Origin: Liriodendron chinense | Lineage: Eukaryota; Streptophyta; Magnoliopsida; Magnoliales; Magnoliaceae | Direction: 5' to 3' | Length of the DNA: 64,000 bases | Assembly (NCBI GenBank): GCA_003013855.2 | Contig: ML058588.1 | Coordinates: forward strand, 930,001-994,000 | Part shown: piece by piece, positions 22,601 to 32,106 of the stretch | Position numbering within the stretch: position 1 is the first letter of the stretch | Layout of the letters: each line of letters opens with the position of its first letter | The notes under the pieces: model-generated | The model's input: the letters and a program-made list of their open reading frames with translations, nothing else | Database searches by the model: none | What the model was told of the DNA's origin: nothing | Program-made: the position numbers and the translations under genes

Positions 22601-22824
22601 TCCAATGTTTGGATGGTTTAGATCATTCTGTTGATGTGTTTTTAGTGTTGCTGGTGACACACACACACACACACACACACCACACCTATGCACCAGTTCT
22701 CTAACTCGCGAGCATTTTTTGAGGACTCATCTCACGCGATGTGAGCCTTTGAGCCGTCCACGGGATCCAACACTCGAGAAACCCCAGACCCAACTTTCAA
22801 CCTATTCCAAAACTCTGGTGGGCC

Positions 22825-22875
<51 letters not shown>

Positions 22876-23476
22876 GTTTCCTTTTTCTATGGCCCACCAA
22901 AATTCTAGACTAAATTGGGCCTTAGGAGTTTTTTTGGGTGCTGCATCACATGGACAACTCAAATTTTGAGCTCACATCGCATGTGATGAGTTCTCAAAAA
23001 GTACTCATGAGTTCTCGTGATAATTGTGCGCAGGTGAGCATCCCTATGTATATAGTCATGCTCACCTGCACACCGTTTTACATGCACGTCTCCTAGGCAC
23101 AAACTTTGAACGGTCCATATGATGCGGAACCCCATGAAAACACCAGGGCCCAACTTTTACCCTGATCCAAAACACTAATGAGTTATTACAAAGAGAAGAG
23201 AAATCAAGGGAGGAAACTATTTCCTTTAGCCATGGCCCACCAGAGTTTTGTATCAAGGTGAAAGTTAGGCCTTGGGTATTGCATACATGTGGACAATTCA
23301 AATTTTGTGCTCATATCATGTGAGATCAGTTCTCAAAAAGTTCTAATGAGTTCTCGTGAGAACTGGTGTGTGCAGTTGAGCATTTCACTATGTGTGTGTG
23401 TGTGTGTGTCTGTTTGTGTGTGTGTGTGTGCACATATAAGTAGCTCTCAAGTATATATATATGTGTGTGTGTGTCT

Positions 23477-23510
<34 letters not shown>

Positions 23511-25751
23511 GTAGCTCTCAAGTCCACCCGGTTGCACTATAAATTACGGTCCACCGAGCAGATAACCACCAACTGGTGATGTGTGTCCAACATTAGAGTT
23601 GTAGACGAGTTGAGTTTGCTTAGTTGGCTCACTCGACTCGGTTCAAACTAGCTCGATTAGGCTCGGTTTCGACACTGGGTTCGAATCGAGTTGAGCCATA
23701 TTTTTAATAGTTTTAGGTCGAGCTTTTGAGTTGGGCTTATTTAAATATTAATTTTTTCAAAGCTTGAATTTGACTCAAAAGCTTGACCGAACCAAGCTGA
23801 GCATGCCATTCAGTTGAGCTTGAGCCAGTGTTGTCTGTTAGTCAAGCTGAGTTGAGCTACGCCCAGCTCGATTCATGGGATGGTCTTATCACGAGGAGTG
23901 CCTTTAACAAAATTCAGCCGCATCCACTTTTCAAGTTTTCCAAACTTGTAATTTTCTATTTATCAATAGGCTAGAAATTGTTTCCTATATTGTGGTCCGC
24001 CTAATGAGCAAATGGGGCTGATGTTCGAACCAGGCAATCCTTATGGATGAGCCAATCCATTAGAGGAGTTTGATGTTACAAACGGCTAGCAAACCCTTCT
24101 CATTTTTAGTTATGTATGTATAGTCTACTTTTTCAGGTAAACAGTTGAAAGCAGAGAAGGAAGTTGCTGAGGGAGAGAGCTCTCACCCCAACCCAAAGCA
24201 TCCCCGTTTCACCGCTGTGATTCACCGAAGTAATCTCACTGCTTCCTATATGGTGAGATTCATCTTCTCTCCTCTTTTTTTTTTTTTTTTTTCCACGTAT
24301 ACAGTGGTTAATTAATGCAACGTTGAGGGCTTCAACAAATTACCATTCCTTGAAGCTTTGTGGCGCCCATCGTGATGTCTGGGTGCCATCTAACCCGTTC
24401 ATTAGATGCACATCCTATATCCCAAAATGCAGGCTGATCCATAACTCAGGTGGGCCACACCAGACGGTACAATGGAAGACATTGGGTAGGGTTTGTCCAC
24501 CATAGAAACTTTCGATGGAATGTGGGTCCACCGTGTTGTGGATGTGACATCTAACCCACTCATCAGGTGCAACTCACAAGGATAAAGTGACACAACAAAA
24601 CTCAGTTCATTCTAGAACTCAGATGGGCCACACCAAGTGAAGATGTAGGTTTTGGGTGTCAATGTACATTGCTGCCTGTGCTTGATCCCACTTGAGTTCT
24701 AGATCAAGGTGATTCTTGGGATCTATGGTGAAAATGAAACTCACAAGATGGATGGTTGGGATTCCACACAAACGTCACAGTGTTCCCTAGACATTTTAAA
24801 CCTTCGGGAGCAAACCATTCGTGTGTGATCAGTCCCCATCTATACATTGCATAATGCATCATATATGCAACCGATGACGTGTGTGGACCACTGTCTTAAA
24901 ATTATTAATTTGTAGGTGTGAAAGTTCATGCCGGGGTTGTATATGGTCATTCTCATGGAAGCCCCACCCTTATCTATGTGGGGAATCCGGTCCATGCAAA
25001 AGGTGGGCCCAACCATGATGATCAGTTATGGCCTAAAAATAAGTTGAACAGCTCATCAGGTGGGCCCACTCCCGAGCATTAAATCACATCATACATCATT
25101 GGCTGTCTATTGATTTCGATGTTGTATCATGCTCAATGAGTGGATCAATCTGATTTTAACATCAGGTGGTGCCTTTGGTCTGGCCCATCCATCTCTATGC
25201 GCAAGTCCTATATCGTACACGTGACACAGAAAGACATGGTTATTACATACACCTCCATCTTTCCCATTAATCCGTAGTTGTGTAGAAAATCTCCTCCGTT
25301 CAAAAGATGGGCCCCATCATGAAGATCACCTGGCATAAAATTCAATCCAATCCGCTGATTAGGTCAGGGATCACACCTGTACATGAGTCCAATTTGATGG
25401 ATGGATCAAATCACTGTACCTTTGGTGTTGGGCCACATGTCCTCATCAATGCCGCTATTTTGGTTGCAGGCCATTCCGAAGGAGTTCAGAGTGGCAAATG
25501 ACCTTCCGATTGGACGCACGATGACCCTTAGAGATCCTAAACAAAGGTCGTGGACGGTGAGGATATCTTGCCGGAATGATGGTAGAATTTATTTTTCAGG
25601 TGGTTGGATCAAATTGGCAGTTGCTAATGGCCTGGAAATAGGAGATGTGTGCTTCTTTGAGATTATTCCTTCGATGAAAGATGTGATGAACGTTCAGATT
25701 AAGAAGCTGGACACATTAGTGAAGAATGGCCAATGTGGGTTCTATTTATGA
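17350..25751 (+). CDS. Gene C: complete REM-type protein with two B3 domains; exons 17350..17403, 18753..19326, 24137..24252, 25470..25751
   Basis: Four exons give a 341-residue protein with no stop or frame break. Exon 1 (MERAYFFQVMIADFAEKM) starts the first B3 domain. Exon 2 completes it to about residue 98 (HIPMQF, NGPRGTGW, RGWRKFIKHHD, GYFLVFRYDG, FDVEVFD). A basic linker follows with CSQC at 124-127 and KRKK at 158-161, a possible nuclear-localisation signal. Exons 3 and 4 form the second B3 domain at about 234-326 (HPRFTAVI, AIPKEF, DPKQRSW, SGGWIKLAVANGLEIGDVCFFE). Intron phases are 0, 1 and 0, with consensus junctions (AAAATG|GTATGC, CTTGCAG|CAC, TATG|GTAACG, TTTCAG|GTAAAC, TATATG|GTGAGA, TTGCAG|GCC). 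B3/REM proteins bind DNA in the nucleus. Intron 2 is 4.8 kb because of a copia insertion. No frame break argues for a live gene, but expression is unproven. Confidence 0.8.
17584..18039 (+). other. Intron-1 segment conserved in units B to F
   Basis: GTCAAACAGTTTGGATGG, CATGCGGATGGGC, GACTCGGCTCACCAG and GGGCCTTCATGCACCAATAATCC occur in the same order in all units. It is non-coding and identifies paralogous intron 1. Confidence 0.55.
18040..18465. mobile_element. LTIR variant in gene C intron 1
   Basis: GGTTAGGTGGGCCACAC..., then GGTAATAACCCTATGAACGGTTTAGATGGCATATAAA, GTGAGGCCCACCTGAG and TCTCTGTGGGTCCCAC. A subfamily with the diagnostic central sequence AACCCTATGAACGGTTTAGA, also in D (32800-33045), F (58085-58390), and at 53925-54130. 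Confidence 0.6.
18500..18680. repeat. GACTCG/CGAGTC-rich segment before exon 2 of gene C
   Basis: Many copies of GACTCG, CGAGTC and GAGTCA within 180 bp, ending CACCGAGTCTTGG. The same cluster precedes exon 2 in B (12480-12620), D (33120-33255), E (47965-48075) and F (60995-61135). A second cluster sits in intron 1 of E and F (46050-46160, 58640-58755). Confidence 0.6.
19374..19894 (-). repeat. 3' LTR of the copia relic (outer end deleted), with (TA)n
   Basis: Matches 21471-21964 except for a (TA)n expansion at 19629-19687 that is only a few units long in the other LTR. The purine-containing tract GTCTTGGTGGAG on the minus strand precedes it. Confidence 0.75.
20047..20460 (-). pseudogene. 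Copia protease-like and GAG-pre-integrase remnant
   Basis: On the minus strand, NSGASCHVCPNR (the usual DSGAS with D changed to N) is followed by VDNGYAHKVMGIGTVSIRIFD. Further on come VNHVPKMKINVISLGALEAKG and ALVWMKAWRCGHLF. These are the standard conserved blocks of plant copia polyproteins. The catalytic Asp is replaced, so the protease would be inactive. Confidence 0.7.
20530..21110 (-). pseudogene. Copia gag remnant
   Basis: Minus-strand pieces KLEKVYAKKSLENRMYLLMQL...MDIEDHFSTFNRL (20872-21072) and LLNSLPNLYESF-type LNSLPNLYESFRDYV...ISAFQSKAMRKK (20614-20856) match the order of UBN2-type gag. The CCHC knuckle region at about 20570-20630 is broken by a stop and a frameshift. Confidence 0.7.
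21391..21964 (-). repeat. 5' LTR of the copia relic (complete)
   Basis: 574 bp with TGTTGG/CCAACA ends, next to the primer-binding site at 21380-21390. A further TGATACCACTTGTTATCAG at about 21340 is a partial duplicate of the primer-site region. Confidence 0.75.
22227..22650. mobile_element. GGGCCCGTTTGG-type MITE in gene C intron 2 (right end lost)
   Basis: Left end GGGCCCGTTTGGGAGTTTGG. The internal sequence, ending CAATGTTTGGATGGTTTAGATCATTCTGTTGATG, parallels 11875-12460. The right inverted end is replaced by a (CA)n tract. Confidence 0.5.
22656..22681. repeat. (AC)n microsatellite
   Basis: About 12 AC units following GGTG. Confidence 0.9.
22690..23390. mobile_element. Two related MITEs head to tail in gene C intron 2
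   Basis: Copy 1 (about 22690-23043) and copy 2 (about 23051-23386) share, in order, a CCCAACTTT(C/T)A(A/C)CCT block, GGCCCACCA, GGACAA(C/T)TCAAATTTT, GTTCTCAAAAAGT and GAGTTCTCGTGA. Copy 2 has inverted ends TGCTCACCTGCACACC / GTGTGTGCAGTTGAGCA. Copy 1 ends TGTGCGCAGGTGAGCA. A (GA)n tract (22828-22870) lies inside copy 1. Confidence 0.55.
22828..22870. repeat. (GA)n microsatellite
   Basis: An uninterrupted GA tract of about 42 bp. Confidence 0.9.
23391..23510. repeat. (TG)n and (AC)n compound microsatellite
   Basis: TG-rich 23391-23432, ATATATGTGTG, then AC-rich 23478-23509. The AAGTAGCTCTCAAGT word flanks both halves, so a hairpin is possible. Confidence 0.85.
23594..23880. mobile_element. 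hAT-like non-autonomous element, truncated
   Basis: Starts TAGAGTTGTAGACGAG, then GAGTTGAG/CTCGACTCGG-type sequence like 59822-60406. The matching right terminus was not found. Confidence 0.4.
24340..24830. repeat. Intron-3 repeat (CCATCTAACCCGTTCATTAGATGC family)
   Basis: GTGCCATCTAACCC, AACTCAGGTGGGCCACACCAGA, TTGTGGATGTGACATCTAACCCACTCATCAGGTGCAA and GATTCTTGGGATC recur in the same order in intron 3 of D (37820-38230), E (50460-50780) and F (63785-64000). GGGCCACACCA and CCACTTGAGTT link it distantly to the LTIR family. Confidence 0.55.
25285..25440. repeat. Short repeat upstream of exon 4
   Basis: GTTCAAAAGATGGGCCCCATCATGAAGATCACCTGG...ATGGATGGATCAAATCACTG is nearly identical at 38350-38465 before exon 4 of gene D. 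Confidence 0.55.
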
Positions 25752-27224
25752 AATCTGTGTTCATCGGGTGGACCCTACCCATTATTTGTCTTGGATCAAA
25801 GATCGGTCAGTTGGGTCCTACAAACAGTTGGTAATAAATCTGATCAAAGGTCCAGTTTTGGTCCACCTGATGCTTTGTCTGGCTTGATTATTTTGCGATG
25901 AAATGTATTTGGTAGGACACACTTAATGAACGGCTGTGATCTCTCTCCTGCGAGTCACATTCTAGCCCTTTTTCATGTTGATGCATCTGCTCGGGAGAAG
26001 TCCAAGACTCATGTCAGCCGTTGAAATTTTGGGCCTAAATCCTACTTTGATCTGGATACTGTAGTATGTATGATCACTAGGCTGTATTTATTTCATTTTT
26101 CTATGTTCACTTACTCAGTTGCGAATTTGGACCGTCCACCTGATGGTCCCCTCTTTGGATTTCTCAATGGCCAAAATTTGTGCTGATGGGACAATCTTGA
26201 ACCCTTGATCAAGGGTGGGAAATTCAGCAAACGAATTGTTGGATGAACTGCGCCTCTAGCAAATTGAGGAATATACATTTTTTGATCAAGAAATTCACGT
26301 GGCCCACCTAGCTTCACATAATGGGCCAGCCAAACCATTCATATTGTCCACATCTAATGGTTGGATTGCTTGATTTTGCTGCATCCAATTTTCATGGTGG
26401 GACAACCTTGTTCGATGTGTGAGATATTATACAAACTCGAGGTTGAGCTGTGTGGGACCCAATGTGATCTATGTTGGACATCCACCCCATCAATCAGATG
26501 CATCCTTTCATGTTGCACTATGGTCCTAAAAATTAGTCCAATCCATGACTTAGGTTGGCCACACCACAGACATCAGTTGAGAGGGGATATCCAACCATTG
26601 AAACATTCGTGATCGTTTATAGGGCCCATTGAGATGTGGTTCAGACATCCAGCTCATCCATTGTGCCTCCCAATGGTCAGCTGATGCATACCCTCGATTG
26701 TACAATGTCCACATTCTAAGCAGCGATGACTAGGACTATCCACATCTCGGATTTGCCTCTTTCTGCCCGACGGTTCAGACCCGAGCCCCGAGCCTGGCCG
26801 AAGCTTGTCATGGGCCTGGCACAGCAGGTATGGGCCCGAGCTTGAGGCCGAAAGTAGTTGGGCCTGACTAGACCTAACCCAGTTCAGCCCAAAATTGATA
26901 AAAATCTATTTCCCCACTTGAATCTCATGTTGTATCCATTGATCAAGTGGGCCATATATGCACAGAAATAGATACTTCAGAGGAATGAAGCCCACAGCTA
27001 CCCTGCCCATTTTCACACAAAGACAGATCGGACTTGGGCCCGCGGCTACCCAGTCCATTTCCACACAACAATGGAACCTTCCTGGCCCACAGCACGTTTA
27101 TATGACATCTGAACCATCGATTAGTTGATTTCCATCAGGATAAAGGACAAAAACCAAACACCAGCCTCATCTGAAACCTTATTGTGGCCCCTCCATCTGA
27201 AACCCAGTACTGGAAAAGGCTCTG
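25752..27224. other. 3' flank of gene C, shared with gene D
   Basis: Matches 38772-40180 in order (CCGTCCACCTGATGGTCCCC, GGTGGGAAATTCAGCAAACG, CCAACCATTGAAAC, CTGGCCGAAGCTTGTCATGG, ATCTATTTCCCCACTTG). It is part of the duplicated unit. No gene recognised. It includes LTIR-like fragments at about 26430-26650. Confidence 0.5.
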
Positions 27225-27365
27225 TGGGCCCCACCATGGGGCATGTGTATTATCACACTGTCCATTCATTTGTTCATATTATTTTACATCATGAGCCAGC
27301 CAAAACATGAGGCAGATCCAAATCTCAGGTGGTCTGCACTATAGGAAACAGCGGTGATCGAAGGC
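27225..27365. mobile_element. LTIR left arm only (C unit)
   Basis: CTGTGGGCCCCACCATGGGGC...CACTGTCCATTC...CAGATCCAAATCTCAGG ends at GGTGATCGAAGGCCATG. The same truncation is at 40185-40335, so it predates the C/D duplication. Confidence 0.6.
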
Positions 27366-27760
27366 CATGCTACTGGTCCATTGCCACTCCTAATCATGGC
27401 CAGATCTTGGGCTTGGAATTTCAAGAATGATCACTGTTTGGGCTGGGCTGAGACTAGCTATTGAGGCCCATCGAGCCCAACAAGTCTGGTGTATGATCCA
27501 TAGGCACTTAAAAATTAATTAGAAATTGCATAGATGGCATTCAAATAATTCAAATCAGACCGTCAAATTAGCGGGGAATCAGAGGTTAGTGGTTTTCAAC
27601 CATTCTGATTTTAGGACTGACTTAGTGACATTGGGCCCCACAATTTATTTGGTCTCTCCAGTAGATTTTATGTCGTGTCGTACGATGCTGATGTATCTAA
27701 TAACTTCGCGTGTCTAGTAAGAGAAAATCTTTGATACTCTGACAGATGCGATGGATGATA
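27366..27760. repeat. Unit-end segment, copy C
   Basis: TACTGGTCCATTGCCACTCC through GATACTCTGACAGATG. Nearly identical to 40330-40740. Confidence 0.7.
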
Positions 27761-27788
27761 CACAGTTACTTCGAAAGTACTTAGAAGT

Positions 27789-27935
27789 GAATCCGGATCA
27801 TCTGTTGAAAATGAGCAGGGAACCTCTGCTGCTGCTGCTGCTGCTCTGATTGGTCCAGCTCAGTCAGAGCTCGATCAATCAGAATAATGACAAGCAAAGA
27901 TTTCTCTGCTGGTTTTCAATAGAGTATCCGAACTC
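27789..27935. mobile_element. Small MITE, GAATCCGGATC ends, with (CTG)n
   Basis: 147 bp. Left GAATCCGGATCATCTGTTGAA and right TTTTCAATAGAGTATCCG are inverted copies, with (CTG)6 inside. The D unit reads straight through (ACTTAGAAATTGTACATG at about 40756), so this is an insertion absent from D. Same family as 49634-49812. Confidence 0.7.
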
Positions 27936-27979
27936 ATAAATTGCACATGTGGCACTCAATTTTGACATTAACCTAAAAT

Positions 27980-28858
27980 TAGGCCTGCACACGGGTCGGG
28001 TTACGGTCGGGTTGGGCCCAACCCTGAACCGAACCTAAATATATTTAAAAGTTCGGGTTTCGGTCTGGGTCGTGATTGGGTTGGGCTGACCCAACCCTAA
28101 CCCTACCCTACTTGTAAAAGGGTTAACCCTAACCCTACCCTACCCTATATGCTAAACTGGGTCGAGTCGGGTTAGGACAATGTTTCTATGGCGTGGTCCA
28201 CCTAAGATTTGAGTTAGCTTTATTTTTGGTATCATATCCTAAAATGATCTTTCAAAATAGTTAGACGGTGTGGATTTAAGACACATAGTCAGGGGCCACC
28301 CACCTTGATGGATTCCGGATGTCACCTAATCCACTCCCTGTGAGTCTGAGATGGGTGCAACTTTGGTGAGAGTCGGTGAGACCCGGAACCGGCCATGTGG
28401 GTGAGACCCTAACCATGAGGCTCACCTCGATATATATATTGTAAAACCTTGCCATCCATCTACATTTTCAGATTATTATAGGACATAGTCCCAAAAAGGA
28501 AGCAGATAAAAGCTTTAGGTAGACCACACCACACCACAAATACCAGTGGTCATTGAACTCCTACCATTAAAAGATTCTAGAGCTCACCCTAATGTTTATT
28601 GACCGTTCGCCCTATTGATAATGATATATAGATATTTCTAAAAGCAATAAACTAGTATAAACGGGACGGTTCGGGTCGGGTGGAATGGGTCGGGATACAC
28701 GGGTCGGGGTACGGGCGGGTCGGGCGGGTTTGGCATGAACCCTAAACTGTACCTAAATTAAAAACGGTCCGGCCGCATCTACTCATGACCGGACCATTTT
28801 TTCTACCGGGTTGGGTCTTGCGGGTTCGGCGGGTTAACGGGGTAGATGTGCAGCCCTA
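27980..28858. mobile_element. hAT-like non-autonomous element, 8-bp target duplication, with nested LTIR halves
   Basis: TAGGCCTGCACACGG to GATGTGCAGCCCTA are inverted termini. CCTAAAAT flanks both sides (27972-27979, 28859-28866), a perfect 8-bp duplication. Telomere-like AACCCTAACCCTACCC runs lie inside. LTIR right-arm (about 28185-28310) and left-arm (about 28415-28620) pieces are nested in it. Confidence 0.75.
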
Positions 28859-28864
28859 CCTAAA

Positions 28865-29205
28865 ATTGTAAGAGGTCCAATTATCAAGTGTACCATACTC
28901 TAGGAAACAGTGTTGATTGACTATTAATGGGCCACAGGAGTTTTGGGTCAAGTTGATATTTGTTTTTATCCCTTCATCCATGCTTATGTGACCTCACCAA
29001 CAAATTGGATGGTAAATAAACACTACGAAGTTTTTAATGCTAGGACGGTCAATTTCCACTGTTTCTAATGGTATGGTCCACCTGATAATTGGATCTGCTT
29101 CATCTCTGAGATAGTGCCCCAAAATATCTAGAAAAAGGAATGGATGGCGTAGATGCATAATACATACATCAAAGGTGAGCCCAACCCCAACCCCAACCCC
29201 ACGGT
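28865..29205. mobile_element. LTIR element (right two thirds)
   Basis: CCAATTATCAAGTGTACC, TTTTGGGTCAAGTTGATAT, CATGCTTATGTGACC, then ATGGTCCACCTGATAATTGG and GGAATGGATGGCGTAGATG. Close to 40790-41135. Confidence 0.65.
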
Positions 29206-29257
29206 AAGGGCCGTGCATGAGAGCCCCGGCCCCACCCAAGACGTGCGGCCCCTGCCA

Positions 29258-29690
29258 TGGAGTTACCGTGGGGCCCATCTGGACTAATGTTTTATGTATC
29301 CACTCTGTCCATCCCTTTTTACGTATAACTTTACATGATTATGCAAAAAATGAATCAAATTCAATTACCAGGTGGACCATACCGTACAAAACAGTGGTGA
29401 TTGACCGTGATACCATTAAAAACTTACTAGAGAGCATATCAATGTTTCTGTAGTGTTTATTTACCATCCAATTTGTTGATAAGGCCACGTAAGCTTGAAT
29501 GAAGGGAAAAAACAAATATCATCATCTCAATCCAAAACTTTTGTGGCCCACTATTGGTCAGTTACCACTGATTATTATGGTAGGGCCCACCTAATAATCT
29601 TAAATGCTTCGTTTTTTGCTGAATGTCCTAGAATGATATGGAAAAACAGATGGACCACGTAGATACATAAAGGTGGGCCCCACCAAATTT
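29258..29690. mobile_element. LTIR element
   Basis: CGTGGGGCCCATCTGGAC...CACTCTGTCCATCCC...CAGGTGGACCATACC...CTTTTGTGGCCC...GATATGGAAAAACAGATGG...AAGGTGGGCCCCACC. Confidence 0.7.
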
Positions 29691-30690
29691 TAGGCTATTC
29701 CGGAACTTAGGTGGACCCCACCAAATTCTTTCAGATGTTTTAGGCGTGATTACCCATGATTTTAGGTAGAATGGCCCACATGAGTTTCAGTTGCGGCTGA
29801 GTTTTGCCACATCCCACGGCGTAGAGGGTACCTACCAAATGCAGAGTGTGGATGCCCCTTACACATCAAGGTGGGGCCCAGAGAGGTCGACCTCATACTA
29901 CCATTTCCTGTTGGTTAAGAAAATAGCTTATTAACTTCATAAGTTAAGAAAAGCAACTTAATTGATGGTATTCAAACGGGCTGATGGGGCCAGCATAAGT
30001 ATTCCGGGGGAACTCTTGCTGGACTATTTTGGCACGTGCAACTCATCCAAAAAGATCTATCAGGGGAAAAGTCATGGACGAAGGCAAATACAGATATTAG
30101 TTTGATTCAAAACTTGTGGCCCTAAAAATGTTTCAACCGTAGGTGTTTATTCTCCACTGTGTAGTCCACTTGAGCCTTGGAACTGCCTCAATTTTGGGCT
30201 TTTACCTTAAAATGATGTTTGAAAATGGATGGACCGTGTGGATTAAATCCATGCTTCACGGTGGCCCCTTTCCATTGTACTACCAAATCCGTGTCCTAGC
30301 GATTTGTTTTCATTGAGTGGATTCCCGACTGTGGTGTATATGACTTACATCCACAACGCCCATCCGCTTTGACCTATTACCAGATTGGTCCACTGGCATG
30401 CGTCCGACCAAAGTTGGGACATGTGATTATCGTAAGCCGTCCATCTCCTTATAAGATGATGGTAGAGAAAATGAGTAGTCCAATATGTAGTCGACCCGCA
30501 ATAGTATTGGTGCATTAAATGCACATTACGTCAGATCCTAAGTTGCAAAAGTCGTTTCTGGTGGGTCCATAAGCTGCCTCGTTTGGGTCATCCCTAACAT
30601 GACCAAAAATGGTGCGGTGGATAACCGATACATCATGTGGCATCGGTCGACGCTTAAAGGTCGACCAGATCGTCCCTTAGGCTTGTCCAT
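29691..30690. other. Intergenic between units C and D
   Basis: Holds an orphan MITE right end (29960-29980) and LTIR right-half sequence (30060-30270). The remainder (30280-30690) shows nothing I recognise. Confidence 0.4.
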
Positions 30691-30985
30691 ACAGCAGATC
30701 CAAATCTGATGGGAATAGTGTGATGATCATAAAACGTAACGGGACCACAAAGTTTTGGATCAAGCGATATTGGTGTGGTCTTTCAGTACCCTTCAACAGA
30801 TGGATGGAAAAGTAAGCCCCTAAAAGTTTTAATGTAGTTCTTCAATCACCACTATTTCTTGTGGTGTGGTCCACCTACTATTTGGATCTACTTCATTTTG
30901 TGGGATAATGCCACAAAATGAGTTTTAAAAACGTGTGAACGGCGTGGTTTTAAGGAAAATACATCTCAATAGGCCCCACAGTCAG
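30690..30985. mobile_element. LTIR element upstream of gene D
   Basis: GCAGATCCAAATCTGATGG...GGTGTGGTCCACCTACTATTTGG...ATACATCTCAATAGGCCCCACAG. Paralogue of 15845-16205. Confidence 0.6.
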
Positions 30986-31540
30986 GGATCCACCAGATGA
31001 ACGGCGTGGGCCACACAGAGCTTAGGGTTATACAGGGAATTCGTGTAGTCCCGAGTCACATGAAAGTCTCGTCCGCACTTATTGAGGTGCACCAGGAAAC
31101 GAAACGTCAACCGTCGGACGTCTCTCTTTCCCCATGCAACGTTATTACGCCCGTCACTGCACGGAAGTTCTGTGCGTGTTCCATCTTCAACGTACACGTG
31201 GCAAATCCTTATGGTGATCGAAACTGTTGTTATGGTGGCCCACCATGCTGGTAAGCCATTTGCCAAAATAAAAGGGATAGGCCAGTAAAACTTACACAAC
31301 GAAACGGTGGTTAGAGCCGTCCGATCACTGAAATTTCCAACCTACCAAGAAGATGGCCCATCAGATCAGCAGTCTAGTTCCTTATAGCTGTTTGCCACGT
31401 GTACTATGAGGACGTAACCAGATTCCCCAACTTTGAAAATCGTACGGTGGCCCTTCCTCGGTACACATGGTTCATCTTCAATGCGTCCCGCTATTTTGGA
31501 TGGTCTAGATAACCTTACAGGAGTGCCATTATGGGAGCTT
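30986..31540 (+). promoter_or_regulatory. Conserved upstream segment of gene D
   Basis: Near-identical counterpart of 16206-16777, with G-boxes at 31195-31202 and 31396-31401. The frames open here on both strands are by-products of base composition, since no splice or start context supports them. Confidence 0.5.
31195..31202 (+). promoter_or_regulatory. G-box CACGTGGC upstream of gene D
   Basis: Identical context to genes C and E. Confidence 0.5.
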
Positions 31541-32013
31541 AATGAACCCCTCCACTACCCAATTTGCTGGTGAAAATGCTCTATTAGCCGTTCATCCATT
31601 TTGCTATGGCACAAGTAAAAGTAAAAAAATGAGGTCGAACTAAAGCTCAAGTGGACCACACCGCAATAAACAGTGGGATTGTACGCCTATCATTGAAAAC
31701 TTATTGGAGGTCCACCACAATGTTTATTTTCCATCCAACCTGTTAATAAAGCCACATAAACCTGGATGAAGGTAAATTACAAATATCAGCTTGATCCAAA
31801 ACTTCTGTGGCCCCTAAGAAGTTTTCAACGGTAGTTCTTCAATCCCCACTTTTTCCTTTGATGTGCTCCACATGAGCTTTGGATCTACCTCAATTTTAGG
31901 CTCATGCCCTAAAGTGAGCTGGCAAAATGGATGGATGGCATGGATGAAACATATACATCATCATCAGGTCCATCAACCTTTTCCACTGCTGAGTTGGGTA
32001 GTGGAGGGGTTAC
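31540..32013. mobile_element. LTIR element, paralogue of 16778-17241
   Basis: GAACCCCTCCACTACCCAA...GTAGTGGAGGGGTTACC. The terminus has lost the first GTG-C match on the left. Confidence 0.65.
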
Positions 32014-32062
32014 CACCCAATCCGAGTCAGGAATGGTGTTGAAGTATCACAGGACAATGTAT

Positions 32063-32069
32063 TATAAAA
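32063..32069 (+). promoter_or_regulatory. TATA box of gene D
   Basis: TATAAAA, 44 bp before the ATG; the best TATA match of the four genes. Confidence 0.5.
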
Positions 32070-32106
32070 CTTTGAGAATCAGCCTCATGGTTTCGTCTCT
32101 CTAAAA

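Noticed and set aside
22719..22962. Frames of 64-76 codons encoding RERERE / SLSLSL
   Set aside because: Translations of the (GA)n microsatellite.
23289..23579. Frame encoding VCVCVC / THTHTH
   Set aside because: Translation of the (TG)n and (AC)n microsatellites.
28080..28145. AACCCTAACCCTACCC runs that look telomeric
   Set aside because: They are irregular, mixed with ACCCGACCC-type words and contained within a hAT-like element with clear ends. Not an interstitial telomere array.
30982..31299. Overlapping open frames of 68-105 codons on both strands upstream of gene D, with a relative upstream of E
   Set aside because: The frames follow the conserved promoter segment and are not shared as a frame in the C copy. 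No start or splice context, and no recognisable domain.
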